Assembly (NCBI GenBank): GCA_002408105.1
Contig: DHQM01000232.1
Location: 1 to 7,888 of the forward strand
DNA: 7,888 nucleotides
Source: Gammaproteobacteria bacterium UBA5338
Lineage (GTDB): Bacteria; Pseudomonadota; Gammaproteobacteria; Pseudomonadales; UBA5862
Reading direction: 5' to 3'
Shown: in pieces, positions 1 through 6,323 of the stretch
Layout of the letters: each line of letters begins with the position of its first letter
Numbering within the stretch: position 1 is the first letter of the stretch
Notes under the pieces: model-generated
The model's database searches: none
Told to the model about the DNA's origin: nothing
Seen by the model: the letters and a program-made list of their open reading frames with translations, nothing else
Translations under genes and position numbers: made by a program

Positions 1-47
1 ACTGGTCGGCCAGCTGCTCGCGGTAGCCTCGATCGAGGTCGGGCGCC

Positions 48-731
48 TCAAAGGCCTCCCGAGGCCTCAAGTGCTGCCCAACGGTTGACGACCGCGCAGA
101 AGAGTTCGGCAGTTTTCTCCGTGTCATACCGGGCTGAGTGCGCTTCCGCGTTGTCAAACTCGATGCCTGCCGAGGCACAGGCGCGTGCGAGTACGGTTTG
201 CCCAAACGCCAGTGCGGCAAGCGACACGGTGTCGAAGGTGGAAAAGGGGTGAAACGGGTTGCGCTTGATGTTGCAACGCTCAATTGCAGCTTGCAGGAAA
301 CTCAGGTCGAAGTTGGCATTGTGGCCCACCAGAACAGCCCGTTTGCATTCGGCCGCCCGCACCGCAGCGCGCACCTCCCTCAGCAGTTCTGGGATGGCCT
401 CCTGCTCTTTGTGGGCGATACGAAGTGGGTGGTGGGGGTCGATGCCGTTGAACTCAAGGGCAGCCGGGTCGAGGTTTGCACCCTCGAAGGGTTGCAGGTG
501 GTAGGAGAGGGTGCGCGTTGGCCGCAGGCGACCGCCTTGGTCGAAACCCACGATCACTGCGGCGACCTCCAGCAATGCGTCGGACTGCGCGTTGAATCCC
601 GCGGTCTCGACATCCACCACCACGGGTAGGAAACCCCGGAAACGCTCTGCCATGCGAGCGCCTGGCTTGCGCAATGTCGGCTCGATCTCGGTGGAAAATT
701 TCGATGCAGGTGTCGGGATGTCACCACTCAT
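48..731 (-). CDS. rnt: Ribonuclease T (3'-5' exoribonuclease, DEDDh family)
   Basis: RNase T trims the 3' ends of tRNA, 5S/23S rRNA and other small RNAs as a homodimer in the cytoplasm. The 227-residue product carries the full DEDDh site: D40 and E42 in VDVETAGF, D142 in GHNANFD, H198 and D203 in AHSARYDTE. The spacing matches Escherichia coli RNase T (D23, E25, D125, H181, D186) with a constant offset of 17. The aromatic residues that stack on the RNA 3' end in E. coli (F29, F77, F124, F146) correspond to F46, F94, F141 and F163. The start is uncertain: neither ATG at 731 nor the in-frame ATG at 653 (MAERFRGF) has a clear Shine-Dalgarno sequence. I keep the longer one because pseudomonad RNase T has, from memory, a similar N-terminal extension. 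The gene is divergent from motY, and no terminator is visible after its stop. Confidence 0.96.
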   Translation of the reverse strand: MSGDIPTPASKFSTEIEPTLRKPGARMAERFRGFLPVVVDVETAGFNAQSDALLEVAAVIVGFDQGGRLRPTRTLSYHLQPFEGANLDPAALEFNGIDPHHPLRIAHKEQEAIPELLREVRAAVRAAECKRAVLVGHNANFDLSFLQAAIERCNIKRNPFHPFSTFDTVSLAALAFGQTVLARACASAGIEFDNAEAHSARYDTEKTAELFCAVVNRWAALEASGGL

Positions 732-796
732 AGGGTCGCACGCACTGCCGTTGCTGAGTCATGGGAGGTAGGCCGACTGCTTCAGGTTGGCAAAGC

Positions 797-823
797 TAAA
801 GAATCACCCGTGCCGGCCGAGAC
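797..823 (+). promoter_or_regulatory. Probable sigma-28 (FliA) flagellar promoter of motY
   Basis: TAAAGAAT (797-804), exactly 11 bases, then GCCGAGAC (816-823). The enterobacterial FliA consensus is TAAAGTTT-N11-GCCGATAA, so each half matches at 6 of 8 positions with ideal spacing. Transcription would begin near 830 and give a leader of about 40 bases before the motY ATG. A flagellar sigma factor fits a motor gene. TATAGG at 826-831 could instead serve as a sigma-70 -10 box, but I see no matching -35. The rest of the 138-bp rnt/motY spacer shows only a weak minus-strand candidate for rnt: a TTGCCA -35 (complement of 788-793) without a good -10. Confidence 0.65.
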
Positions 824-869
824 ACTATAGGTAGTTTTTCAATCGACGACAAAAGGCGAGTCCGAATCC

Positions 870-1844
870 ATGGCAGTGCCCGCATCCACCGGACGAATAC
901 GGCGACTCAGCGGCCTGCTCGCGCTTGGTTTTGCCTCCGCTGCCAACGCCTTGACCTACGAGGCACCGCTCGAGACCGCGCAGTGGCACGTGGCGAGCAG
1001 CCGCTTTGGCTGTGAACTGACCCAACCGATTCCCGCCTTTGGAGATGCCCGGTTTGTGCACAAGGCGGGGATGAAGGAGCAATTCATTCTGACCGCTTCG
1101 GCTGCCAATACCCGAGTGGAGGAAGTGCGCCTTGCGGTTGAAGCGCCACCATGGCGACCGGGCGGCGCCTCGGCTGAGCTTGGGGTGGTCCCGCTGCTGA
1201 CCGGGCACGAAGTGGTGCGCCTGCACACCGAGACCGCGCGGCGTCTGCTCTATGAACTCCGTCGGGGCTACCGCACCCGAATCGCCAAGGGCGGTGAGCG
1301 AGCCTATGAGGTGGTGGTCTCCGCGGTCAACTTCAGCGCGGCCTACCAGGATTACCTGGACTGTCTGCAGGTGCTGGCGCCCATCAATCACCAGCAAGCC
1401 AAGCGTTCGACGGTGTCCTTTGCAAATGGGGGGGCCGTACTGACAGACGACGCCACCGCTTGGCTCGACCAACTGGCGATGTACGTATCGGTTGACGGCG
1501 CAGTCCGGAGGATCTACATCGATGGCCACAGTGACAGCCAGGGCCGGCGTTCGGTGAACTATGCGCTCTCAGAAGCTCGCGCAAAGGCCGTTGGGCGCTA
1601 CCTTGCTGAAGCCGGCGTGTCTCCCGAGTTGATCGAAGTTCGTTTTCATGGCGAGCGCTATCCTGTGGTCCCCAACACCACTGCCGCCAACCGCGCCCGC
1701 AACCGGCGTGCGACCATTCGCATCGAACGCCAGGGAGACCCGGCACGCGACCTGTTCTCGGCACCTGAAACCTCCAGCGAACCGGTCGATTCGGGAGCGC
1801 AAGAGCCGGTTGCTGTCCTGGAGCCCGACGCATCCGTACAATAA
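870..1844 (+). CDS. motY: MotY, OmpA-like flagellar stator-associated (T-ring) protein
   Basis: MotY is a periplasmic peptidoglycan-binding protein that helps anchor stator units around the flagellar motor. It forms the T-ring in Vibrio and supports MotAB/MotCD in P. aeruginosa. The 324-residue product has a signal peptide: R9-R12, a hydrophobic stretch at 13-25, and probable cleavage after ANA at residue 27. The MotY-type N-terminal domain (about 28-178) includes the motifs SSRFGCELTQPIP, PPWRPG and VNFSAAYQDYL. C48 and C165 may pair as a disulphide. The OmpA domain (about 180-287) has the peptidoglycan-binding pair D222 (GHSDS) and R237 (LSEARA), 15 apart as in E. coli OmpA. An acidic, proline-rich tail (288-324) follows. 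The start is preceded by AAGGCGAG at 853-860. No other flagellar gene is nearby, but a FliA-type promoter lies upstream. In P. aeruginosa motY also sits beside argG. A generic OmpA-family protein is the less likely alternative. Confidence 0.88.
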   Translation: MAVPASTGRIRRLSGLLALGFASAANALTYEAPLETAQWHVASSRFGCELTQPIPAFGDARFVHKAGMKEQFILTASAANTRVEEVRLAVEAPPWRPGGASAELGVVPLLTGHEVVRLHTETARRLLYELRRGYRTRIAKGGERAYEVVVSAVNFSAAYQDYLDCLQVLAPINHQQAKRSTVSFANGGAVLTDDATAWLDQLAMYVSVDGAVRRIYIDGHSDSQGRRSVNYALSEARAKAVGRYLAEAGVSPELIEVRFHGERYPVVPNTTAANRARNRRATIRIERQGDPARDLFSAPETSSEPVDSGAQEPVAVLEPDASVQ

Positions 1845-1852
1845 GCGACGAG

Positions 1853-1880
1853 CGGGCGCCGACAGCAGTCGCCCGTTTTT
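1853..1880 (+). terminator. Intrinsic terminator after motY
   Basis: CGGGCG (1853-1858) pairs perfectly with CGCCCG (1870-1875) across an 11-base loop, and TTTTT (1876-1880) follows at once. It starts 8 bases after the motY stop codon. It fits a rho-independent terminator, though the 6-bp stem is short and the loop large. A competing pairing, GCGAC (1845-1849) with GTCGC (1868-1872), is possible. Only 27 bases separate the T-run from the argG start, so the hairpin lies within or just upstream of any argG leader. Confidence 0.6.
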
Positions 1881-1894
1881 CGTTCTGGCGTTGT

Positions 1895-1899
1895 GGAGA
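1895..1899 (+). promoter_or_regulatory. Ribosome binding site that sets the argG start
   Basis: GGAGA at 1895-1899 lies 8 bases before the GTG at 1908. It overlaps the earlier in-frame GTG at 1893, which has no Shine-Dalgarno sequence of its own. This favours the start at 1908, giving [13 protein letters not shown], which aligns with the usual ArgG N-terminus. Confidence 0.7.
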
Positions 1900-1907
1900 C
1901 TTCAACC

Positions 1908-3134
1908 GTGTCGATTCAGAAAGTGGTCTTGGCCTACTCAGGTGGGCTGGATACCTCGGTCATTGCCCATTGGTTGCGGGAAACCTACGACTGCGAGGTG
2001 GTCACCTTCACTGCCGACATCGGCCAGGGCGAAGAGGTTGAACCCGCCCGTGCCAAGGCCCAGTCACTCGGTATCCAAGAAATTTACATCGAAGACCTGC
2101 GCGAAGAGTTCGCGCGGGATTACGTGTTTCCCATGTTTCGTGCCAATGCCCTCTACGAAGGCGAATACCTGCTCGGAACCTCCATCGCGCGGCCACTGAT
2201 TGCCAAGCGGCTGGTCGAGATCGCAGAGGAAACAGGCGCAGATGCCATCTCACACGGCGCCACCGGCAAAGGCAACGACCAGGTCCGGTTCGAGTTGGGT
2301 GCCTATGCCCTGACGCCTGGCATTCAGGTGATCGCCCCATGGCGCGAATGGGACCTGGATTCGCGGGAAAAGCTGCTGGCTTATTGCGAGCGCCATGGCA
2401 TCGCCGTGGAACAAAAGCGCGGCCGCGCGTCGCCGTACTCCATGGATGCGAACCTGCTGCACATCTCCTACGAAGGGGGCATTCTGGAGGACCCATGGAG
2501 TGCGCCGGAACCTGACATGTGGCGCTGGAGCTGCGCCCCGGAAGAGGCCCCCGAAGCCGGGCATGAGCTGACACTCCAGTACCACAACGGCGATGTGGTT
2601 GCCATCGACGGCAAACCCATGGGTCCGGCCCACGTCATGGAGCACCTCAATCAGGTTGCTGGTGCCCAGGGGATCGGCCGCACGGACATCGTAGAAAACC
2701 GCTATGTCGGCATGAAGTCCCGGGGCTGCTATGAAACCCCGGCTGGAACCGTTCTGCTGCGGGCCCACCGCGCGATCGAGTCCATCACGCTGGACCGGGA
2801 AGTCGCGCACCTCAAGGATGAGCTGATGCCCAAGTACGCGTCCTTGATCTATAACGGCTACTGGTGGTCCCCGGAGCGGTTGTGTCTGCAGGCGCTGATC
2901 GATCAATCACAACACTGGGTCAACGGAGAAGTGCGGCTGAAGCTGTACAAGGGCAACGTGGTCGTGACGGGCCGGCGCTCTGAGGACAGCCTGTTTGATG
3001 AGTCCATCGCCACCTTTGAAGAGGATGCAGGGGCCTACAATCAGAAAGACGCCGAGGGATTCATTCGCCTGAATGCCTTGCGCCTGCGCATTGCTGCCAA
3101 CCGCGGCCGTAGGCTGGGTGGGCCGGGAGAATAA
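1908..3134 (+). CDS. argG: Argininosuccinate synthase
   Basis: ArgG joins citrulline and aspartate, using ATP (to AMP and pyrophosphate), to form argininosuccinate, the penultimate step of arginine synthesis in the cytoplasm. From the GTG at 1908 the product has 408 residues, normal for the short bacterial type. The ATP-binding PP-loop is AYSGGLDTS (residues 9-17). [10 protein letters not shown] (34-43), GTSIARP (90-96), [14 protein letters not shown] (115-128), [17 protein letters not shown] and [15 protein letters not shown] are all present. It is very close to the pseudomonad sequence along its whole length. An upstream GTG at 1893 would add five residues, but its position over the Shine-Dalgarno makes it unlikely. 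Its promoter is unclear: TACAAT at 1837-1842, overlapping the motY stop codon, is a fair -10 but has no good -35. gloA follows after 19 bases and is probably co-transcribed. Confidence 0.98.
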   Translation: MSIQKVVLAYSGGLDTSVIAHWLRETYDCEVVTFTADIGQGEEVEPARAKAQSLGIQEIYIEDLREEFARDYVFPMFRANALYEGEYLLGTSIARPLIAKRLVEIAEETGADAISHGATGKGNDQVRFELGAYALTPGIQVIAPWREWDLDSREKLLAYCERHGIAVEQKRGRASPYSMDANLLHISYEGGILEDPWSAPEPDMWRWSCAPEEAPEAGHELTLQYHNGDVVAIDGKPMGPAHVMEHLNQVAGAQGIGRTDIVENRYVGMKSRGCYETPAGTVLLRAHRAIESITLDREVAHLKDELMPKYASLIYNGYWWSPERLCLQALIDQSQHWVNGEVRLKLYKGNVVVTGRRSEDSLFDESIATFEEDAGAYNQKDAEGFIRLNALRLRIAANRGRRLGGPGE

Positions 3135-3153
3135 ACCAACGGAGGCAAGCGCC

Positions 3154-3537
3154 ATGCGAATCCTGCACACCATGCTGCGGGTCACCGACCTTGAACGCTC
3201 ACTCGATTTTTATACCCAGGTGCTTGGCATGCGTGAGCTGCGGCGCCGGGACTTCCCGGAAGGTCGTTTCACCCTGGCTTTTGTTGGCTATGCCGATGAA
3301 AGCGAACAGGCCGCTCTGGAGTTGACCCACAACTGGGATGTCGACCACTATGACCTCGGCGACGCCTATGGCCACATCGCCATTCAGGTCGATGACGTGT
3401 ACGCCGCCTGTGACAGGATTCGGGCCGCGGGCGGCACCGTCACCCGAGAGCCTGGACCCATGAAGCATGGCACCACCGTGCTCGCCTTTGTCGCGGACCC
3501 AGACGGGTACAAGATCGAACTGCTCGCCAAGGGCTAG
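3154..3537 (+). CDS. gloA: Lactoylglutathione lyase (glyoxalase I, nickel type)
   Basis: Glyoxalase I isomerises the hemithioacetal of methylglyoxal and glutathione to S-lactoylglutathione, the first step of methylglyoxal detoxification. The product has 127 residues, a single vicinal-oxygen-chelate fold made of two beta-alpha-beta-beta-beta modules. The four metal ligands fall at the same positions as in E. coli GlxI: H5, E56, H74 and E122. It is the short form without the inserted loops of zinc-type enzymes, so nickel or cobalt activation is expected. The ATG at 3154 has a strong GGAGG at 3141-3145, 8 bases upstream. An open frame extends back into argG, but nothing there supports an earlier start. 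It lies 19 bp after argG, as in P. aeruginosa where gloA1 is next to argG, so read-through from argG is likely. Confidence 0.97.
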   Translation: MRILHTMLRVTDLERSLDFYTQVLGMRELRRRDFPEGRFTLAFVGYADESEQAALELTHNWDVDHYDLGDAYGHIAIQVDDVYAACDRIRAAGGTVTREPGPMKHGTTVLAFVADPDGYKIELLAKG

Positions 3538-3563
3538 CAGGCCATGGACTCCATGGGTGCCTG
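3538..3563. terminator. Possible hairpin between convergent gloA and narL
   Basis: CAGGC (3538-3542) pairs with GCCTG (3559-3563). Inside it CATGG (3543-3547) pairs with CCATG (3551-3555) around a 3-base loop, leaving a 3-base bulge on the right arm. It begins directly after the gloA stop and fills most of the 41-bp gap to the narL stop. There is no T-run on either side, so an intrinsic terminator function for either gene is only a guess from position and symmetry. Confidence 0.35.
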
Positions 3564-3578
3564 CTCAAAGCTCACTGC

Positions 3579-4223
3579 TTAGCGCAGGCCATGCTCTACC
3601 GCCCAGACCGCGGCCTGCACCCGCGACTTCAGCCCCAGTTTCTTGAGCACGTGCTTCACGTGCACCTTGACTGTGCCTTCACTGATTCCATGACGCCGGG
3701 CAATGGCTTTGTTGGAGTCGCCTCTCGAAATCCCGCTGAGAATGTCTTGTTCTCGCGAGGTCAGGTGCGCCAGGTCGTGGGCGGATGGTTGATGGCCTGC
3801 CACCACTTTTGCTAGAACACCGGCGATCGATGGGCTGAGCACCATTTGGCCACTCGCTGCCACGCGCAGGTTGCTCAGTATTTGCTCGGGTTCCATGTCT
3901 TTGAGGAGGTAGCCATCGGCTCCTGCGCGCAGACAGGCGACAACATCTTCCTCGCAGTCCGAGACGGTCAACATCACAATTCGACCGCCCAACTGACCAG
4001 CGCGCAGCGTCTCCAGAGTATGCAGGCCAGCCGCTCCACCCAGGTTCAGGTCCAGCAGCGTCAAGTCCGGGCGATGGTGCACCGCAGCTTGCACCGCCTG
4101 TTCCGGGTCCGCAGCCTCGGCAACGCAGGTCAGGTCACTCGCCATTCCGAGCAGTTGCAGCACCCCACGCCGAAACAATGGGTGGTCATCAACAACCAAA
4201 ACGCGTGTGGGCGCATTGTTCAT
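3579..4223 (-). CDS. narL: Nitrate/nitrite response regulator NarL
   Basis: NarL is the DNA-binding partner of the NarX sensor and controls nitrate respiration genes. The 214-residue product has a receiver domain (about 6-122) with acidic residues D12-D13, phospho-acceptor D58 in LLDLN, T86 in MLTVSD, K108 in LLKDMEP. The motif GADGYLLKDMEPE is typical of NarL. A linker leads to a LuxR/FixJ-type helix-turn-helix (about 152-210), starting LTSREQDIL, with the recognition helix GTVKVHVKHVLKKLGLKSR. The residues that contact DNA in E. coli NarL (K188, V189 and K192 in the same KVHVKH motif) appear to be kept, so the same TACYYMT heptamers should be recognised. The ATG overlaps the narX stop codon by 4 bp (ATGA), indicating translational coupling, and AGGTG lies 5 bases upstream. 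Transcribed with narX, converging on gloA. Confidence 0.96.
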   Translation of the reverse strand: MNNAPTRVLVVDDHPLFRRGVLQLLGMASDLTCVAEAADPEQAVQAAVHHRPDLTLLDLNLGGAAGLHTLETLRAGQLGGRIVMLTVSDCEEDVVACLRAGADGYLLKDMEPEQILSNLRVAASGQMVLSPSIAGVLAKVVAGHQPSAHDLAHLTSREQDILSGISRGDSNKAIARRHGISEGTVKVHVKHVLKKLGLKSRVQAAVWAVEHGLR

Positions 4224-6133
4224 GTCGACACCTGGGCAGAAAGGTCCTGTGCAGTAACGCGGGGAGGAAATTGCAACTCGACCCGGGTTCCCCCCCTCGG
4301 CGAGGCCGACACCCTGAGATCGCCATGCAGCAGGTGGGCGCGTTCTCGCATGATGGCCATTCCAAAGTGGTGGCGCTGTGCGTCAAATTCGCTGGGAAGA
4401 CCAGTGCCATCATCATCAATGCAAACCCACACCTGCTGTGCGGCATCCAACTGCACTTGGATCCAACAGTGGGTTGCGTCTGCATGCTGCACCACATTCG
4501 AGACGGCCTCTCGCACCACCTGTAGCACGTGAATCTCCTCGTTGGCTTCAAGGGGCAGGTTTTGGATGCTGTAGTCCAGATCGATGCAAATGGCGTTGCG
4601 CTCGTGGGTTTCACGCACGGTGGTTTCCAATGCAGGCAGCAACCCATCACTCGCCACCTGAAGACGAAACGTTGCGAGCAACTCACGCAACTGTCGATAG
4701 GCGATGTTCAAGCCTTCGCGGAGGTCTTGCACTGACGCTGCGAACTGGGTGGAGGACTCAGGTGCGATGCCCGCCTCAAGCCGGGTGAGCTGTATCTTCA
4801 TGTAGCTGAGCGACTGCGCTAAGGAGTCATGGAGGTCTCTGGCCATGGCGGCACGCTCCTCCATGACCACCATCCGGTGTTGTTGGCGGTTGAGGTCGGA
4901 GAGTCGACAAAGGCTCGCGATGTGGCCAGCCAGCGCCTCGCACACCCGAATTTGCCACCCATTGGGCGGCTGGTCTTGGGGGTGTTCGATCAGCAGTGCA
5001 CCGTACCGTTTTTCCTGTGCGAGCAGCGAAATGCGGGTGAGGTTGGGTCGAACCCGCGCAGCGCCGCTCGATGATGAACCCGTCGAAGCCAGGTCATGCA
5101 TGACCTGATCGGCGCATGAAAGCGCTTGGCCTTCCCCATTGAGGCAGCGATAGGGGCGTTCCCCGTTTGCAGTTGTCAGACAAAGGCTGAGCCGGCCTGG
5201 ATGAAGAACACGCTCAGCCTGCGCCAGCATCGACGGGTATCCGTCCCGAGTCGATGAAAGCCCGGCCAATTGTCGTGCACCGGCGTGCAAGAGCTGCACG
5301 GCTTGATTCGCTTGACGCAGCGCCGCGGACTTGGCGTGAATCGACCGCTGTAGATGCGCCTGAGTTTCACCCAGGCGCGCTGCCATGGTGTTGAATGTAG
5401 ACGAAAGCAGACCGAGTTCGTCCTGACCGCGGTAGCTGGTTCGTGCGGCGAGGTTGCCGAGGCCCACCTCGCGGGTCACCCGCAACAGATCGAGCAGGGG
5501 GGGGCCTACGTCCACCCGCAGGGTGTAGCTGGCGAACACGACCAACGCCAGCGTCATGAAGAGTGCAGCCGCCTGAATCCCGCTCAACCACCGGATTTTC
5601 TGCTCTGCCTGTCGCTGGAGCAGGGTAACCAACTGATCGATGCGTCCGACCAGGTCGCTCGCCAGTGCCTGCGATGGCAGAGTCCCTTGTGTGATTGCGG
5701 GCTCAAGCAGGCGCTCCCAATCCGACTGGATTGAAAGGTAAGCCTGCCGCCCAGGGTGTTCGGGCTGACGCGCCCAGCGGTTCGCCAGCGCTGGCGCACG
5801 CAGCGTGTTGCTGAACTGCTCGACGTACTGGTCCCGTATGGTCCCCGCCTGGAGCTGGAGCGGGTTCACAGCAAGGGCCGTCAGTCGGTAGGTCTGCATG
5901 CGCAGACTTCCAGAGAGGTTGATCGCTTCGGCGTCGCCACGTGCGGTATGGGCCACCAACATTGTGGCCACCATGCTCACGAGGCTGATGCATGTCAGCG
6001 CGGCCAGCAGGGCAATCGCGCGAGCGATCCACGAGGTCCTGCTGACCTCAGGCCCGTCCATCGGCATCCCGAACTGACCTACCCCCAATGAGTCTTGGTC
6101 ATTATTGCGCGCCACATTCCCTCCGGAGTGCAC
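4220..6133 (-). CDS. narX: Nitrate/nitrite sensor histidine kinase NarX
   Basis: NarX is an inner-membrane kinase that binds nitrate in the periplasm and phosphorylates NarL. Parts in order (637-residue numbering): TM1 (about 38-62); periplasmic domain with the P-box INLSGSLRMQTYRL (71-84), in which R78 corresponds to the nitrate-binding R54 of E. coli NarX; TM2 (about 182-204); HAMP (205-253); signalling coiled coil; GAF-like central region (about 290-405). The HisKA_3 dimerisation domain has phospho-acceptor H434 in ARDLHDSLAQSLSYMKIQ. The ATPase domain has an N-box (N545 in REAVSNVVQHADA), G1 (DDDGTGLP, 572-579) and G2 (FGMAIMRERA; RGGTRVEL). The start is uncertain. GTG at 6133 has only a weak GGGAA upstream. 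ATG at 6067 or 6061 would place the P-box about 47-49 residues from the N-terminus, as in E. coli NarX. The frame is intact although it crosses a C8 and a G7 run. Confidence 0.95.
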   Translation of the reverse strand: MHSGGNVARNNDQDSLGVGQFGMPMDGPEVSRTSWIARAIALLAALTCISLVSMVATMLVAHTARGDAEAINLSGSLRMQTYRLTALAVNPLQLQAGTIRDQYVEQFSNTLRAPALANRWARQPEHPGRQAYLSIQSDWERLLEPAITQGTLPSQALASDLVGRIDQLVTLLQRQAEQKIRWLSGIQAAALFMTLALVVFASYTLRVDVGPPLLDLLRVTREVGLGNLAARTSYRGQDELGLLSSTFNTMAARLGETQAHLQRSIHAKSAALRQANQAVQLLHAGARQLAGLSSTRDGYPSMLAQAERVLHPGRLSLCLTTANGERPYRCLNGEGQALSCADQVMHDLASTGSSSSGAARVRPNLTRISLLAQEKRYGALLIEHPQDQPPNGWQIRVCEALAGHIASLCRLSDLNRQQHRMVVMEERAAMARDLHDSLAQSLSYMKIQLTRLEAGIAPESSTQFAASVQDLREGLNIAYRQLRELLATFRLQVASDGLLPALETTVRETHERNAICIDLDYSIQNLPLEANEEIHVLQVVREAVSNVVQHADATHCWIQVQLDAAQQVWVCIDDDGTGLPSEFDAQRHHFGMAIMRERAHLLHGDLRVSASPRGGTRVELQFPPRVTAQDLSAQVST

Positions 6134-6179
6134 CGTGTTTTTCCCGCGAAATCAGGCGATTGGACCCACTTTCGCAGTC

Positions 6180-6195
6180 TACCTCTTTGGAGGTA
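6180..6195 (+). promoter_or_regulatory. NarL 7-2-7 binding site
   Basis: TACCTCT (6180-6186), two bases TT, then GGAGGTA (6189-6195). The first heptamer matches TACYYMT perfectly. The second matches the inverted AKRRGTA at 6 of 7 positions, with the 2-bp spacing favoured by phosphorylated NarL. The centre is 52 bp upstream of the FNR-type box centre, or about -93 from the inferred narK1 start. This resembles the remote NarL site of the E. coli narG promoter. I see no clear IHF site between the two. Confidence 0.7.
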
Positions 6196-6232
6196 TTCAG
6201 CCGCGCGTCCGGTGGCTCGTTCATGTGATCTC

Positions 6233-6246
6233 TTGATGTGTGTCAA
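6233..6246 (+). promoter_or_regulatory. FNR/ANR-type binding box
   Basis: TTGAT-GTGT-GTCAA at 6233-6246 matches the FNR/ANR/DNR consensus TTGAT-N4-ATCAA at 9 of 10 fixed positions. If it activates narK1 from the class II position (-41.5), transcription would start near 6281. On the minus strand the same bases contain TTGACA (complement of 6241-6246), a perfect sigma-70 -35 hexamer pointing toward narX. However, no convincing -10 lies 16-18 bases beyond it. Confidence 0.72.
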
Positions 6247-6268
6247 GTACCCAAGGTCAATGCGCACC

Positions 6269-6274
6269 TAGGTT
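6269..6274 (+). promoter_or_regulatory. Possible -10 element of narK1
   Basis: TAGGTT lies exactly at -12 to -7 if the transcript starts at 6281, the position set by the FNR-type box at -41.5. It keeps the important TA and final T of TATAAT but is otherwise weak, as is usual where FNR-family activators compensate. The call rests mainly on position. Confidence 0.35.
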
Positions 6275-6309
6275 TGCAGCCAACAGCAACGCGAATGCAG
6301 GGGTCAGAG

Positions 6310-6315
6310 AAGGGA
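6310..6315 (+). promoter_or_regulatory. Ribosome binding site that sets the narK1 start
   Basis: AAGGGA at 6310-6315 lies 8 bases before the GTG at 6324. The frame is open upstream to a GTG at 6240, but that codon lies inside the FNR-type box and upstream of the inferred transcript start, so 6324 is the credible start. Confidence 0.6.
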
Positions 6316-6323
6316 TATTTGCC

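Noticed and set aside
1..88. Possible gene ends at the left edge: a plus-strand frame open from base 2 to a TGA at 86-88, and a minus-strand frame running off the edge from a TTG near 72.
   Set aside because: Both have GC-rich third positions because they mirror each other. Neither matches a family I recognise, and neither has a clear start or ribosome site. Too short to choose.
138..629. 163-codon plus-strand open frame inside rnt.
   Set aside because: Antisense shadow of a gene with a complete DEDDh active site; no family resemblance and no ribosome site.
826..831. TATAGG as a sigma-70 -10 box for motY.
   Set aside because: No -35 at a suitable distance, and the FliA-type match just upstream is better.
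825..1529. 234-codon minus-strand open frame across motY.
   Set aside because: Shadow frame of a GC-rich gene; the plus strand has a signal peptide and an OmpA domain.
1893..1907. Five-residue longer start for argG at GTG 1893.
   Set aside because: It has no Shine-Dalgarno sequence and overlaps the one that serves GTG 1908.
6240..6323. N-terminal extension of narK1 from a GTG at 6240.
   Set aside because: The codon lies inside the FNR-type box and upstream of the inferred transcript start, the 28 added residues look non-family, and AAGGGA supports the GTG at 6324.
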